Positions 13,001 to 19,356 of a stretch of DNA of 21,260 nucleotides are shown in pieces. Position 1 is the first letter of the stretch, and the number at the start of each line of letters is the position of its first letter. This DNA is from a virus, in IMG/VR virus record IMGVR_UViG_3300032828_000007, positions 1-21,260 of that record, one strand, 5' to 3'. Below the pieces are notes generated by a model. The model saw nothing but the letters and a program-made list of their open reading frames with translations. It did no database searches and was not told the origin of the DNA. The position numbers and the translations under genes were made by a program.

Positions 13001-13402
13001 ATGGCCGCAACATTCTGGACCGGCGCTCAGGCAGACGCTTTTGATACAAACGCCGGACAGCCCGGCGGGCCGCCGAACGGTTCGCAGATGCAGGGGAATC
13101 CGAACCCACTGCAGATCACGGTGCCCGCGGTAGCCGTCGAGCCGCCGTTGCCACAGAACACGGCCGCCGCGCCTCTCACCACTCAGCTCGCGGCCGGCAA
13201 CATTCCGCACAACCTGCAACCGACCAACACGCAGCAGGCCGGCGGCGACAGCGTGCTCGCGCAGCTCAATCGCGGACAGGTGATGCTGGGTGATTCGACC
13301 TACGGGCAGAGCATCGCGCCCGGCGCGGCTCCGCCTCCTGTTCCGACTGGCGCGGCCAGCGGCGTCACTTACTCAGGCAACGGCAACTACTCAGGGATGT
13401 AA
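13001..13402 (+). CDS. Gly/Pro/Gln-rich protein, paralog 3 (133 aa)
   Basis: Starts three bases after the preceding stop, with AGGGG upstream. The N-terminal half is Pro/Asn/Gln-rich (QPGGPPNGSQMQGNPNPLQI). It contains AGGDSVLAQLNRGQVMLGDS, the same D-S-V-L-A...N/S-R-G core as paralogs 1 and 2, and ends in Gly/Tyr/Asn (YSGNGNYSGM). The similarity outside the core is weak, so the homology is an inference supported by the tandem order. Confidence 0.6.
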   Translation: MAATFWTGAQADAFDTNAGQPGGPPNGSQMQGNPNPLQITVPAVAVEPPLPQNTAAAPLTTQLAAGNIPHNLQPTNTQQAGGDSVLAQLNRGQVMLGDSTYGQSIAPGAAPPPVPTGAASGVTYSGNGNYSGM

Positions 13403-13403
13403 C

Positions 13404-13646
13404 ATGGGCCCCATCTACGCGATCATTCTCATGGCGTTCATGAATGGTGAACTGGTCACCGACCCGGATATTCTCATGAGCGACGAGGCGCATCAGCTGA
13501 CGGCACAGAACTGCCCGAAGTATGCGGCGATGGTCATCGAGAAGATCCGCAGCGTGGCGCCGCCGGAAGTGCAGTTCGTCGCCAAGTGCGTCGACTTCGC
13601 GCAGCTGCCGACAGCAGTGAGCGCGTTCGGCTCGAAGGCGAAGTAG
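13404..13646 (+). CDS. Small alpha/beta protein (80 aa)
   Basis: No family recognised. The protein begins with a hydrophobic strand or weak signal-like segment (MGPIYAIILMAFMNGELV), then LTAQNCPKYAAMVIEKIRS and a Cys-containing strand (VQFVAKCVDFAQL). With two cysteines (about residues 36 and 60) and a hydrophobic start it could be exported and disulfide-bonded, but the N-terminus lacks a positive charge. AGGGA is about eight bases upstream. The layout 'MxxLYxIxLMAFMNGE' is familiar from small phage ORFs of unknown function. Its stop overlaps the next start (TAGTG). Confidence 0.55.
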   Translation: MGPIYAIILMAFMNGELVTDPDILMSDEAHQLTAQNCPKYAAMVIEKIRSVAPPEVQFVAKCVDFAQLPTAVSAFGSKAK

Positions 13647-13987
13647 TGGCCGGGCAGGCCACGGGCGGCCAGAAGCTGACGCCAAATCGGAACGTGAGCG
13701 CTCCGGCCGGCATCGGCGGAAGTTTGTGGGGCGCGAACGGCGGCGGCATCACGCCGATCGGTGGCGGCGTCAGCGGACAGACTGGCTGGGATGCACCGGT
13801 CGCACAGACCGCGAGCGATGGCGAGACGGCGACGAATACGATCGCGTCTTCGCCGGGATTCTTCCAGAACCAGTCGCTGCTGACTCGCGAGGTGACTGGC
13901 AACGCACCGAGCCCGCTTCCGAGCGGGATGCAGATTCCGGGCAGCCAGAAAGATTCTTCGATCAACGGTTGGAACAACGTAGGGTGA
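13646..13987 (+). CDS. Gly/Asn-rich hypothetical protein, GTG start (113 aa)
   Basis: The GTG at 13646 overlaps the TAG of the preceding gene (TAGTG). Composition is like the three paralogs upstream: Gly, Asn, Thr, Ser and Gln (IGGSLWGANGGGITPIGGGV; GETATNTIASSPGFFQNQS). The D-S-V-L-A core is not recognisable, so it may be a distant relative or just another disordered virion protein. GAAGG and GAAG serve as ribosome site. The stop overlaps a GTG of the next gene, which I do not use as start. Confidence 0.55.
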   Translation: MAGQATGGQKLTPNRNVSAPAGIGGSLWGANGGGITPIGGGVSGQTGWDAPVAQTASDGETATNTIASSPGFFQNQSLLTREVTGNAPSPLPSGMQIPGSQKDSSINGWNNVG

Positions 13988-13992
13988 GCACC

Positions 13993-14217
13993 ATGCAGAA
14001 GCAACGCGGCGGAACGGTGAACAACTGGGTGGCGATCCTGCTGCTCGCGGCTCTCGCGGCGAGCGCATCGTATAACCTGTACTGGCTGAAGCATCACACC
14101 ATCACGATCCGGTTTGGAAACGAGATCACCAACCCGTCAACGCGCCATGCCGGCGCTTTCCCGCGCAACGCGTACAGCTGCAGCGGGCCCGGCGTGGTCT
14201 GCTACGTAGAAATTTGA
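13993..14217 (+). CDS. Single-pass membrane protein with Cys-containing C-terminus (74 aa)
   Basis: A basic N-terminus (QKQRGGTVNN) precedes one transmembrane helix (WVAILLLAALAASASYNLYW). The C-terminal 45 residues are beta-like and end with two cysteines near the tail (AYSCSGPGVVCYVEI), which could form a disulfide outside the cytoplasm. The positive-inside rule puts the C-terminus in the periplasm. GGGTGA lies about eight bases before the ATG. A GTG three codons earlier (13984) overlaps the preceding stop and is an alternative. Function unknown. Two hairpins follow directly. Confidence 0.65.
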   Translation: MQKQRGGTVNNWVAILLLAALAASASYNLYWLKHHTITIRFGNEITNPSTRHAGAFPRNAYSCSGPGVVCYVEI

Positions 14218-14259
14218 TCCTCGCTTCCGGCGAGGACCGATAAGCCGGGCCGACCCGGC
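14218..14259 (+). other. Two tandem perfect hairpins between genes
   Basis: Immediately after the stop of the membrane protein gene, TCCTCGC (14218-14224) and GCGAGGA (14230-14236) form a 7-bp stem with a 5-base loop. Eight bases on, GCCGGG (14244-14249) and CCCGGC (14254-14259) form a 6-bp stem with a 4-base loop. No T-run follows either, so a classic terminator is unlikely. Both may stabilise or be processed in the mRNA, or bind a protein, and would control the level of the downstream gene. Confidence 0.55.
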
Positions 14260-14295
14260 GTCCAGTTGACGCGCCCTGAGCGCGAGGAAATTAAA

Positions 14296-14784
14296 ATGTC
14301 TAATCTTGGCGTCTTTCGAGACACCTTCTACAACGCGATTCACGCGCTTCCCGCGTCTCAGGCCATTGCTGGCCCGACCGCGACCGGCGTGATCCCCGCG
14401 TCGACTCTGGCTGGCGCGGTTGAGAACTGTCTCACCCTCGGCGGCACATCGCAGACGTTTACGACAGATACGGCGGCCAACATCATCGCCCAGCTGCAGA
14501 CGGCGGTTGCGGCGGCGCAGAAGGCTAACGTAGGCGGATTCGCTTCGGCTCTGGGGGACACCCCGCCGCCCGGCGTTCCGAACCTGTTCAACGTGTCGTT
14601 CACCGTGTCGATCAGCGGCACCGGCATCACCACGGGCGCTACGCTCGCGGCCGGTACTGGTGTAACGCTCGCGGCAATCGGCACTCTCAGCCCCACGGCG
14701 CTCGCCATCGGAGCTGCTTCCGTCTCTCGCTTCGTCGTGACCGTTACTGGCGCGTCCAGCGTGACTTTCACCCGCGTGCAGTAA
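14296..14784 (+). CDS. Structural-region protein with beta-rich C-terminus (162 aa)
   Basis: The start at 14296 follows GAGGAA by about seven bases. The N-terminal half is helical and Ala-rich (VFRDTFYNAIHALPASQAI; AANIIAQLQTAVAAAQKAN). The C-terminal half is Gly/Thr/Ser-rich and beta-like (NVSFTVSISGTGITTGATLA, RFVVTVTGASSVTFTRVQ). This alpha-then-beta layout fits a trimeric fibre or spike protein or a decoration protein. No family recognised. It is the first gene after the tandem hairpins. Confidence 0.55.
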   Translation: MSNLGVFRDTFYNAIHALPASQAIAGPTATGVIPASTLAGAVENCLTLGGTSQTFTTDTAANIIAQLQTAVAAAQKANVGGFASALGDTPPPGVPNLFNVSFTVSISGTGITTGATLAAGTGVTLAAIGTLSPTALAIGAASVSRFVVTVTGASSVTFTRVQ

Positions 14785-14811
14785 GCCGCGATCCAACAGA
14801 GGAAAATTCAA

Positions 14812-15060
14812 ATGGGCAAGACAGAACACGCCAACATGAAAGGCGAAGAGTACCTCAAGGGCCGGCGCGCTGGCGTTGAGGGAACCCACGGTGCGTCGCG
14901 CAAGGGCGTAGCCGAGAAGACCGCGCTACCTCACAGTGACGTCCACGAGAGTGGCGGTGAGGCGGAGCTGAACGAGAAGGCTGGCGAGATCTATCGCAAG
15001 GCTCTGAAGAACGGCGGCGGCCGTGATTCGGAAGGCGATCAGGCTCTGCACGAGCGCTAG
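14812..15060 (+). CDS. Small charged protein (82 aa), last gene before terminator
   Basis: No family recognised. The protein is highly hydrophilic (KTEHANMKGEEYLKGRRAGV; GGEAELNEKAGEIYRKALKN) with many Lys, Glu, Gly and His and no hydrophobic core, so it may be disordered or bind nucleic acid. GAGGAAAA lies about 8 bases before the ATG. Ten bases after its stop lies the strong intrinsic terminator, so it closes the first right-arm transcript. Confidence 0.65.
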   Translation: MGKTEHANMKGEEYLKGRRAGVEGTHGASRKGVAEKTALPHSDVHESGGEAELNEKAGEIYRKALKNGGGRDSEGDQALHER

Positions 15061-15069
15061 GCCGCAAAC

Positions 15070-15105
15070 GTCCGCGCCCCTACTCGGGGCGCGGACTTCA
15101 TTTTT
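15070..15105 (+). terminator. Strong intrinsic (rho-independent) terminator
   Basis: GTCCGCGCCCC (15070-15080) pairs perfectly with GGGGCGCGGAC (15086-15096), an 11-bp G+C-rich stem with a 5-base loop (TACTC). It is followed by TTCATTTTT (15097-15105). This is the textbook form. It ends the transcript of the first structural block. The next gene starts 12 bases after the T-run, so read-through or a hidden promoter must feed it. Confidence 0.9.
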
Positions 15106-15116
15106 GAGGTGATCGT

Positions 15117-15344
15117 ATGCCACTGATCAAGTCGGCCAGCAAGAAAGCGCGCAACGCCAACATCAAGACGCTGGTTCACGAAGTGGGCGAGAGCCCGCAC
15201 GTCAAGTCAGTGAAACAGGCGGTCGCCATCGCGTACAGTGAACAACGCCGCGCGGCGGCGAAGCACGGCCACAAGCCGAAGGGTCATTTGAATCACGAGC
15301 ACGTGAGCAAGTGGACCCGTGGAGAGAGGAAAAACTACCAGTGA
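15117..15344 (+). CDS. DUF6496-like small basic protein (75 aa)
   Basis: The N-terminus MPLIKSASKKARNANIKTLV, followed by a middle QAVAIAYSEQRRAA and a Lys/His-rich tail (KHGHKPKGH), matches my memory of the DUF6496 family, a short basic phage and bacterial protein of unknown function. An extended ribosome site GAGGTGATC is five bases before the ATG. The end (VSKWTRGERKNYQ) is basic. It is the first gene after the terminator and opens a run of very basic short proteins. It could bind DNA or RNA; no role is established. Confidence 0.7.
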   Translation: MPLIKSASKKARNANIKTLVHEVGESPHVKSVKQAVAIAYSEQRRAAAKHGHKPKGHLNHEHVSKWTRGERKNYQ

Positions 15345-15688
15345 GCATCGACACAACTTTCCAGCCGAAAACAGATCTGCTGGTAGTCGACAATACGGCG
15401 GCCGCGCAGGTTCCGGGCGCCAGTCAGAAGGGCGTCACGACGTTCCGCTGTGTAGCGCGCGTAGCAAACTGCTACCTCGCGTGGGGCCGTAAGTCCACCG
15501 TCACGGCACCCGCAGCGCCCGCGGCCGTTGGTCTGTTCGCCGGCTCTCAGAACGGCGGCATCATCGGTCTGACGAAGGACGCACCGTGCTACATCGAGGC
15601 TCCGCCGGATTCGTTCTTCATCGGTAGCGCAGCGTTCGCGACCTCGAATGTCGAGATCATCGGGGGTCAAGGAGGCACAGGTGGCTAA
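15341..15688 (+). CDS. Small beta-rich structural-type protein, GTG start (115 aa)
   Basis: The GTG at 15341 overlaps the preceding TGA (GTGA); AGAGAGGAAAA is upstream. The protein is beta-rich, with FRCVARVANCYLAWGRKSTV, GLFAGSQNGGIIGLTKDA and CYIEAPPDSFFIGSAAFATS. I recall phage proteins with the pattern 'R-x-x-N-x-x...A-Y-L-A-W-G...P-x-x...S-F-F-I' annotated as head or tail accessory. It is likely a minor virion protein. Its last eight bases overlap the next gene. Confidence 0.6.
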   Translation: MSIDTTFQPKTDLLVVDNTAAAQVPGASQKGVTTFRCVARVANCYLAWGRKSTVTAPAAPAAVGLFAGSQNGGIIGLTKDAPCYIEAPPDSFFIGSAAFATSNVEIIGGQGGTGG

Positions 15689-15890
15689 GAAAAGCGGCAT
15701 GCATATCAAACCCTCACATCGCGGTAAGTTCACCGCGCGCGGTATTAGCGTGAGCGAAGGTTTGCATTCGAAGTCTGGGCTCGTGCGTAAAGAAGCCAAC
15801 TTCGCTCGAATGGCGAAGCGACATTTCGAGCCGCTTGGCAAGTCGCATGGCCCCAAAGCTGATCATTTCGTACGCACAGGAAAATCTTGA
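15681..15890 (+). CDS. Basic protein, 69 aa, GTG start
   Basis: The GTG at 15681 follows GGAGG by five bases and overlaps the preceding gene by eight bases. The protein is Lys/Arg/His-rich (MAKKSGMHIKPSHRGKFTAR; GLVRKEANFARMAKRHFEPL; KSHGPKADHFVRTGKS) with little hydrophobic core. Short basic proteins of this type are common next to phage structural genes. No family firmly recognised. The next gene shares a base with its stop. Confidence 0.6.
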   Translation: MAKKSGMHIKPSHRGKFTARGISVSEGLHSKSGLVRKEANFARMAKRHFEPLGKSHGPKADHFVRTGKS

Positions 15891-16129
15891 TGGCAACCAA
15901 GATGCCGATGGGCGTGGCGATCGTACATGAACGTCGCCCCAGCGCCAAGCAGATGACGCGCGAGCACGCCAAATACGCGATGCGTCGCGCGACCGAAGAG
16001 TGGATCGACGGGCGCATCACCACGAAAGAGCACAACGCCGTGCACGAGCGCGGCAAGCACGTGCTCGAAGGGAAGCATCCGCGCCATTTCAAGGGCAAGA
16101 CCGGCGAGCGTAAGATCAGGGGGCTTTGA
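15890..16129 (+). CDS. Basic helical protein (79 aa)
   Basis: The ATG at 15890 shares its A with the preceding TGA. The protein is basic with helical content (SAKQMTREHAKYAMRRATEE; ERGKHVLEGKHPRHFKGKTG). It is the third in a run of Lys/Arg/His-rich short proteins after the terminator. No known motif. One base separates it from the 27-aa gene. A nucleic-acid-binding role is plausible, not shown. Confidence 0.55.
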   Translation: MATKMPMGVAIVHERRPSAKQMTREHAKYAMRRATEEWIDGRITTKEHNAVHERGKHVLEGKHPRHFKGKTGERKIRGL

Positions 16130-16130
16130 C

Positions 16131-16214
16131 GTGGAGCTGCACCACGTAGTCGGCATCTGCATAATTGCGCTCGGCGTGGTGTTGATCATACAGGCGCTAC
16201 GGAGCAAGCCGTAG
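16131..16214 (+). CDS. Membrane microprotein (27 aa), GTG start
   Basis: A 27-residue ORF starting at a GTG (MELHHV) followed by one hydrophobic helix (VGICIIALGVVLIIQAL) and a basic end (RSKP). GGGGG is about eight bases upstream. The TAG ends immediately before the ATG of the next gene, and one base separates it from the gene before. The tight fit and clean helix make a real gene probable. Function unknown. Confidence 0.65.
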   Translation: MELHHVVGICIIALGVVLIIQALRSKP

Positions 16215-16664
16215 ATGGGTCTGATCATTGGCAACCGGGCGCTGCAGGGCGGCCCGAACACTCCGTACCGATCAGACCAGATTCTGGCGAACGCGGACAC
16301 GTACCTCCAGTACACGTTCCTCGATCGCCAGAACGTGCCGGTGACGCCGACGTCGATCATCGTCGAACTCGACGACCTGACGAACGGCATCAACATGGAC
16401 GGCGGACCCAACACGCTGAACCCGGCCGGCGCGTCCACGACCAATTACATCTATCCGGCGTTCACGTCCGGCGCGACCCCTCCGTGGGTGCTGCAGCTGA
16501 CGGCAGCGCTGATGCAGATGTCGTACCCGTATCAGGGTTCGCAGATCTGCAAACTGACACTGAAATGGACCGGGGTGGACTCGGTCCTCGGCAACCCGTT
16601 CACTGGCAGGTTCGAGAACGTCATCGAGATGGTGTCTTCGCCGACGGTGAGCGGTTCGTTTTAA
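16215..16664 (+). CDS. Structural-region beta-rich protein (149 aa)
   Basis: No family recognised with certainty. The chain has alternating strands typical of a phage Ig-like or decoration fold: YLQYTFLDRQNVPVTPTSII, WVLQLTAALMQMSY, YQGSQICKLTLKWTGVDS and VIEMVSSPT. The segment 'S-Q-I-C-K-L-T-L-K-W' looks like a strand pair in a beta sandwich. It starts directly after the TAG of the microprotein, with GGAG about ten bases upstream. Likely a virion accessory protein. Confidence 0.55.
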   Translation: MGLIIGNRALQGGPNTPYRSDQILANADTYLQYTFLDRQNVPVTPTSIIVELDDLTNGINMDGGPNTLNPAGASTTNYIYPAFTSGATPPWVLQLTAALMQMSYPYQGSQICKLTLKWTGVDSVLGNPFTGRFENVIEMVSSPTVSGSF

Positions 16665-16710
16665 GCCTGGTTTAGTTTTGAACGCGAGTGACTAGTGAGG
16701 AGTTACGAAC

Positions 16711-17013
16711 GTGATTGAATTCAAACAGCAGCTGTTGGACGACTTCATTGTCGTCGCGCTGATCGACACGCCGGCTGCGCAGGGTATGATCAAGCTGCCG
16801 GACTGGCAGCGCACACTGCGTGGTGAAGTCACCGCGGCCGGACCGGGCCGCATGCTTCCGTTCGGTGGTCGCGCTCCGATGGAGTGCAAGGTCGGTGACA
16901 TCGTGACGTTCGCCGCGACGGCGGGGATGGATACTAATTACGGTGTTGGCCGCAAGATTCGGATGATGAGGGATGAAGACGTCGATACGATTGAGGTGCG
17001 CGATGACGTATGA
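16711..17013 (+). CDS. groES: GroES-type co-chaperonin (100 aa), GTG start
   Basis: The protein lines up along the whole GroES fold: LLDDFIVVALIDTPA (first strand), mobile-loop core AQGMIKLP, RGEVTAAGPGRMLPFGG, KVGDIVTF, and IRMMRDEDVDTIEV (the classic 'L-R-E-x-D-V' end). The mobile loop carries a hydrophobic tripeptide (M-I-K) where GroES has I-V-L/I, and the roof loop is present. GroES caps GroEL and closes the folding cage; phage versions, such as T4 gp31, help fold the large capsid protein with host GroEL. GAGGAG is about eight bases before the GTG. The next gene starts inside its last 11 bases. No GroEL is encoded in this window. Confidence 0.85.
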   Translation: MIEFKQQLLDDFIVVALIDTPAAQGMIKLPDWQRTLRGEVTAAGPGRMLPFGGRAPMECKVGDIVTFAATAGMDTNYGVGRKIRMMRDEDVDTIEVRDDV

Positions 17014-17296
17014 TCGCAAAGCCTATATTCGACGCTGGAGCAAAGAGAACAAACAGAAGATTCTGGATCAGCGTCTTCGCCGTCAGTTCGGAGATTTTCC
17101 ACCGCGGCCAGACGTCTGTGAAGTTTGTGGCGAACCTCCATCCCTAAAGAAAGCGCTGTGTCTGGATCACGAACATTTGACCGGCACATTTCGTGGATGG
17201 CTTTGTCATCGGTGTAACACCGCACTCGGATTGTTACGAGACAGCTCGGATCTCTGCGTCGCGCTCGCGCGTTATTTACGGGAGAAACAGCTGTGA
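17003..17296 (+). CDS. Recombination endonuclease VII-like protein (97 aa)
   Basis: Residues 39-75 contain the Endonuclease_VII signature: CEVCGE (zinc C39, C42), CLDHEHLTGTFRGWLCHRCN (D55, H56, H58, R64; zinc C68, C71; N72), then ALGLLRDS. T4 endonuclease VII cuts branched DNA such as Holliday junctions; short relatives act as HNH/His-Me nucleases and in some phages support packaging by clearing branches. A basic N-terminal helix (KAYIRRWSKENKQKILDQRL) likely binds DNA. The ATG at 17003 follows GAGGTG and overlaps the preceding gene by 11 bases; its TGA overlaps the next GTG. Confidence 0.85.
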   Translation: MTYDRKAYIRRWSKENKQKILDQRLRRQFGDFPPRPDVCEVCGEPPSLKKALCLDHEHLTGTFRGWLCHRCNTALGLLRDSSDLCVALARYLREKQL

Positions 17297-17838
17297 TCCT
17301 CACCCCCGAACTTGAGAACGTAGCGCGAAACATAACCGTGCTCCGTGACCGCGTACTCGTGAAGCCGCTGCCGTATGTGCATCCTCTTCTGGCGACGCCC
17401 GGCATCGAGATCCAGAAGGGTGTCGTGATCGCGGTCGGCTACGGCCGACGCCAGCGCCGTAAGGTCGCGTTCAAGCAGCAGATCGACAACACGCCTCCGG
17501 TAATCGGACCGGATGGTAAGACCGTGATGAAGTTTGGTCAGAGCCGGCTCACCGGTAAGACGCTCTACTTCGAGGACGGCGACGAGACCGGCAAGATCAT
17601 TCCGATGCAAGTGAAGCCGGGTGACGTGGTCGAATTCAGTTTTCGCAACATCACGATTGTCGACTTCGATCGTGTTGGGTTTTCGGGCATCGGCCCGCTT
17701 GCGTTCATCTGGCAGAAGGCCATCTATTCCGTCGACCCAGACGAATCGCTGAACGAATGTTTGCTCTGGCAGCAGAGCGCGGGCTATGACCGCCACGGCA
17801 ACTTCATGTCGGGCGCCGAGGACTGGCACCGAGCGTGA
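17293..17838 (+). CDS. Second GroES-like beta-barrel protein (181 aa)
   Basis: The first 50 residues (ITVLRDRVLVKPLPYV, then GIEIQKGVVIAVGYGR) and residues about 103-150 (IIPMQVKPGDVVEFSFRN) follow the GroES-fold order: L-x-D-R-V-L-V-K-P, a GxVxAVGxG turn, then V-K-P-G-D-x-V-x-F. The mobile loop with the G-G-I-V-I-P element is not present as such, and about 50 residues are inserted between the halves (KQQIDNTPPVIGPDGKTVMK and beyond). A C-terminal extension is rich in Trp and Asp. It might modify chaperone action or have gained another role. The GTG at 17293 overlaps the EndoVII stop (GTGA), and its TGA overlaps the start of the next gene. Confidence 0.6.
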   Translation: MILTPELENVARNITVLRDRVLVKPLPYVHPLLATPGIEIQKGVVIAVGYGRRQRRKVAFKQQIDNTPPVIGPDGKTVMKFGQSRLTGKTLYFEDGDETGKIIPMQVKPGDVVEFSFRNITIVDFDRVGFSGIGPLAFIWQKAIYSVDPDESLNECLLWQQSAGYDRHGNFMSGAEDWHRA

Positions 17839-18656
17839 GGAAACATAGCGGGAAGGCGGAATTCGCGCGCACGGTCTGCGATTCAGTCGTTGATGGGCGC
17901 CCGGATTTCTACAACGCTCCAGCGAAACGCCCCGTTTCCAAGGAAGAAGCCCAGAAACACGGCTGGTCGCACTACTTCGACGGCGTGAGCCAATGTCCGC
18001 AGGGTCACATTGCGGCCCGGTACTGCTCGAACCCGGGCATTTGTGTCGACTGTAAGCGTATCGGCGAGGGAAAACCACCAATCTACTCGGTGACGATGCT
18101 CGCGAGCGACCTGACGGGTGCAAAACCGTTCGTGAATCCGCTCGCGGACGCCCGATTCGTGTGGACCGACGAGAAAAAGTCTCAGTTGCTGTCCGCGTGG
18201 ATCAACACCGGGGGCGACATGCTCGCCGCAGTGAAGATTGTCGGCTGCCAGCCCGAGCACGTGATCGATTTGAAGGCGTCCGACCCGGATTTTCAGGCCC
18301 GTTACGAAGCCGCGCGCCTGAAAGTCGATATCGTCCAGCTTTGGTCGATGGAAAAGCGCGCCGCCGACAACGACCGTGTTGGTTTGGCAATGTCGCAGAG
18401 CAAATTTTCGGAATTCGGCGCCAAGACAGGTTTGGCTGACCGACCAGCTATAAACCCGGAGCAGATGCGTGCGGGACTTGCCCAACTCCTATCGAGCCTT
18501 AGACGCTCGATTAGTCAACAAGACCGACTTGAGTCAGCTGCAAGAGCTGCTCGAACTGTGGGATCGCATGACACCCCCGCAACAGCTGCTTCAGGAGAGG
18601 GAGTGGCGGAGCAGGGCGTACTGGCACACCCACACGACAATAGCGACTTGGTTTAA
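17835..18656 (+). CDS. terS: Small-terminase-like protein with N-terminal zinc finger (273 aa)
   Basis: Residues about 40-75 (HYFDGVSQCPQGHIAARYCS, then CVDCKR) have the Cys/His pattern C54, H58, C64, C70, C73, a finger found at the N-terminus of several phage nucleases and regulators. Residues 108-205 are helical with a DNA-binding layout (WTDEKKSQLLSAWINTGGDM; AAVKIVGCQPEHVIDL; SKFSEFGAKTGL) as in small terminase subunits. It lies directly before the large terminase ATPase. Its job would be to recognise phage DNA for packaging. The last 63 residues (18468-18656) overlap the next gene in another frame and look poor (Ala/Gly/Ser/His), so the real end may be earlier or the overlap genuine. GTG start at 17835 overlaps the preceding stop. 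Confidence 0.65.
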   Translation: MRKHSGKAEFARTVCDSVVDGRPDFYNAPAKRPVSKEEAQKHGWSHYFDGVSQCPQGHIAARYCSNPGICVDCKRIGEGKPPIYSVTMLASDLTGAKPFVNPLADARFVWTDEKKSQLLSAWINTGGDMLAAVKIVGCQPEHVIDLKASDPDFQARYEAARLKVDIVQLWSMEKRAADNDRVGLAMSQSKFSEFGAKTGLADRPAINPEQMRAGLAQLLSSLRRSISQQDRLESAARAARTVGSHDTPATAASGEGVAEQGVLAHPHDNSDLV

Positions 18657-19356
18657 GACGCCAGAAGTTCGCGCGGCGTATCCAAAGCAGATGCGCCACT
18701 TCAAACTTGGCGCGACGCACGACGAGCGCGGCCTGTTTGGCGGCAACCGAACCGGCAAGACGCATTGCGGGTGCTACGAAGACACGCTCCATCTGACAGG
18801 GCTCTACCCTGATTGGTGGGAAGGTCGGCGATTCGACCGACCGATCGGCGCGTGGGTTGCGACTGATACCGCGAAGAACGTCCGCGACATCCTGCAGGAG
18901 AAATTCTGTGGCGAGCCGGGCGTTCCGGTGCTGTTCGGTACCGGCATGATTCCGATCGATCTGTTCGCGGGCGACCCGGCTACGAAGCACGGAATCGCGA
19001 ACGCGTATGAGTCGGTGCACGTGCACCATCACACGAACGGCATCTACGACGGCGTCTCGACGCTGATGTTCAAGTCCTACGACCAAGGACGTCAGGCGTT
19101 TCAGGGCACCCAGCAGGATCTGATCCACCCGGACGAAGAGCCGAAGATCGAGATCTACACGGAGTGCTCGCTGCGGTTGATGAGCACCGCGCCGGGTGAG
19201 AAGAACGGCTCGCTAGTGCTGACTGAGACGCCGCTGCTGGGTATTTCGGAGCTGATGATCTCGTTCATGCCTGAGTTGAACCCCGCGCACGATCTGATGA
19301 AGAAGCGCGAGTACAATCACGAAGTGCAGGACTACGACATGGTGGTCGATGAGTGA
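18469..19356 (+). CDS. terL: Large terminase, ATPase half (295 aa)
   Basis: The motor part of the packaging machine, which pumps DNA into the head using ATP. Walker A is GLFGGNRTGKTH (about residues 88-99), Walker B is DLIHPDEEP (D222, E223, E224), and a motif III LTETPL at 251-256 links ATP hydrolysis to movement. The frame ends at ...DYDMVVDE, where whole terminases go on into the nuclease domain; here that domain is a separate ORF. The annotated GTG at 18469 gives a 188-base overlap with the preceding gene; TTG at 18529 or ATG at 18568 are other starts, though the helix SQLQELLELWDRM in front of that ATG looks conserved. See the nuclease half. Confidence 0.85.
   Translation: MRDLPNSYRALDARLVNKTDLSQLQELLELWDRMTPPQQLLQEREWRSRAYWHTHTTIATWFKTPEVRAAYPKQMRHFKLGATHDERGLFGGNRTGKTHCGCYEDTLHLTGLYPDWWEGRRFDRPIGAWVATDTAKNVRDILQEKFCGEPGVPVLFGTGMIPIDLFAGDPATKHGIANAYESVHVHHHTNGIYDGVSTLMFKSYDQGRQAFQGTQQDLIHPDEEPKIEIYTECSLRLMSTAPGEKNGSLVLTETPLLGISELMISFMPELNPAHDLMKKREYNHEVQDYDMVVDE

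Noticed and set aside
14266-14295. TTGACG ... ATTAAA promoter-like pair before the 162-aa gene
   Set aside because: The -10 position overlaps the gene's start, so transcription would begin inside the coding region.
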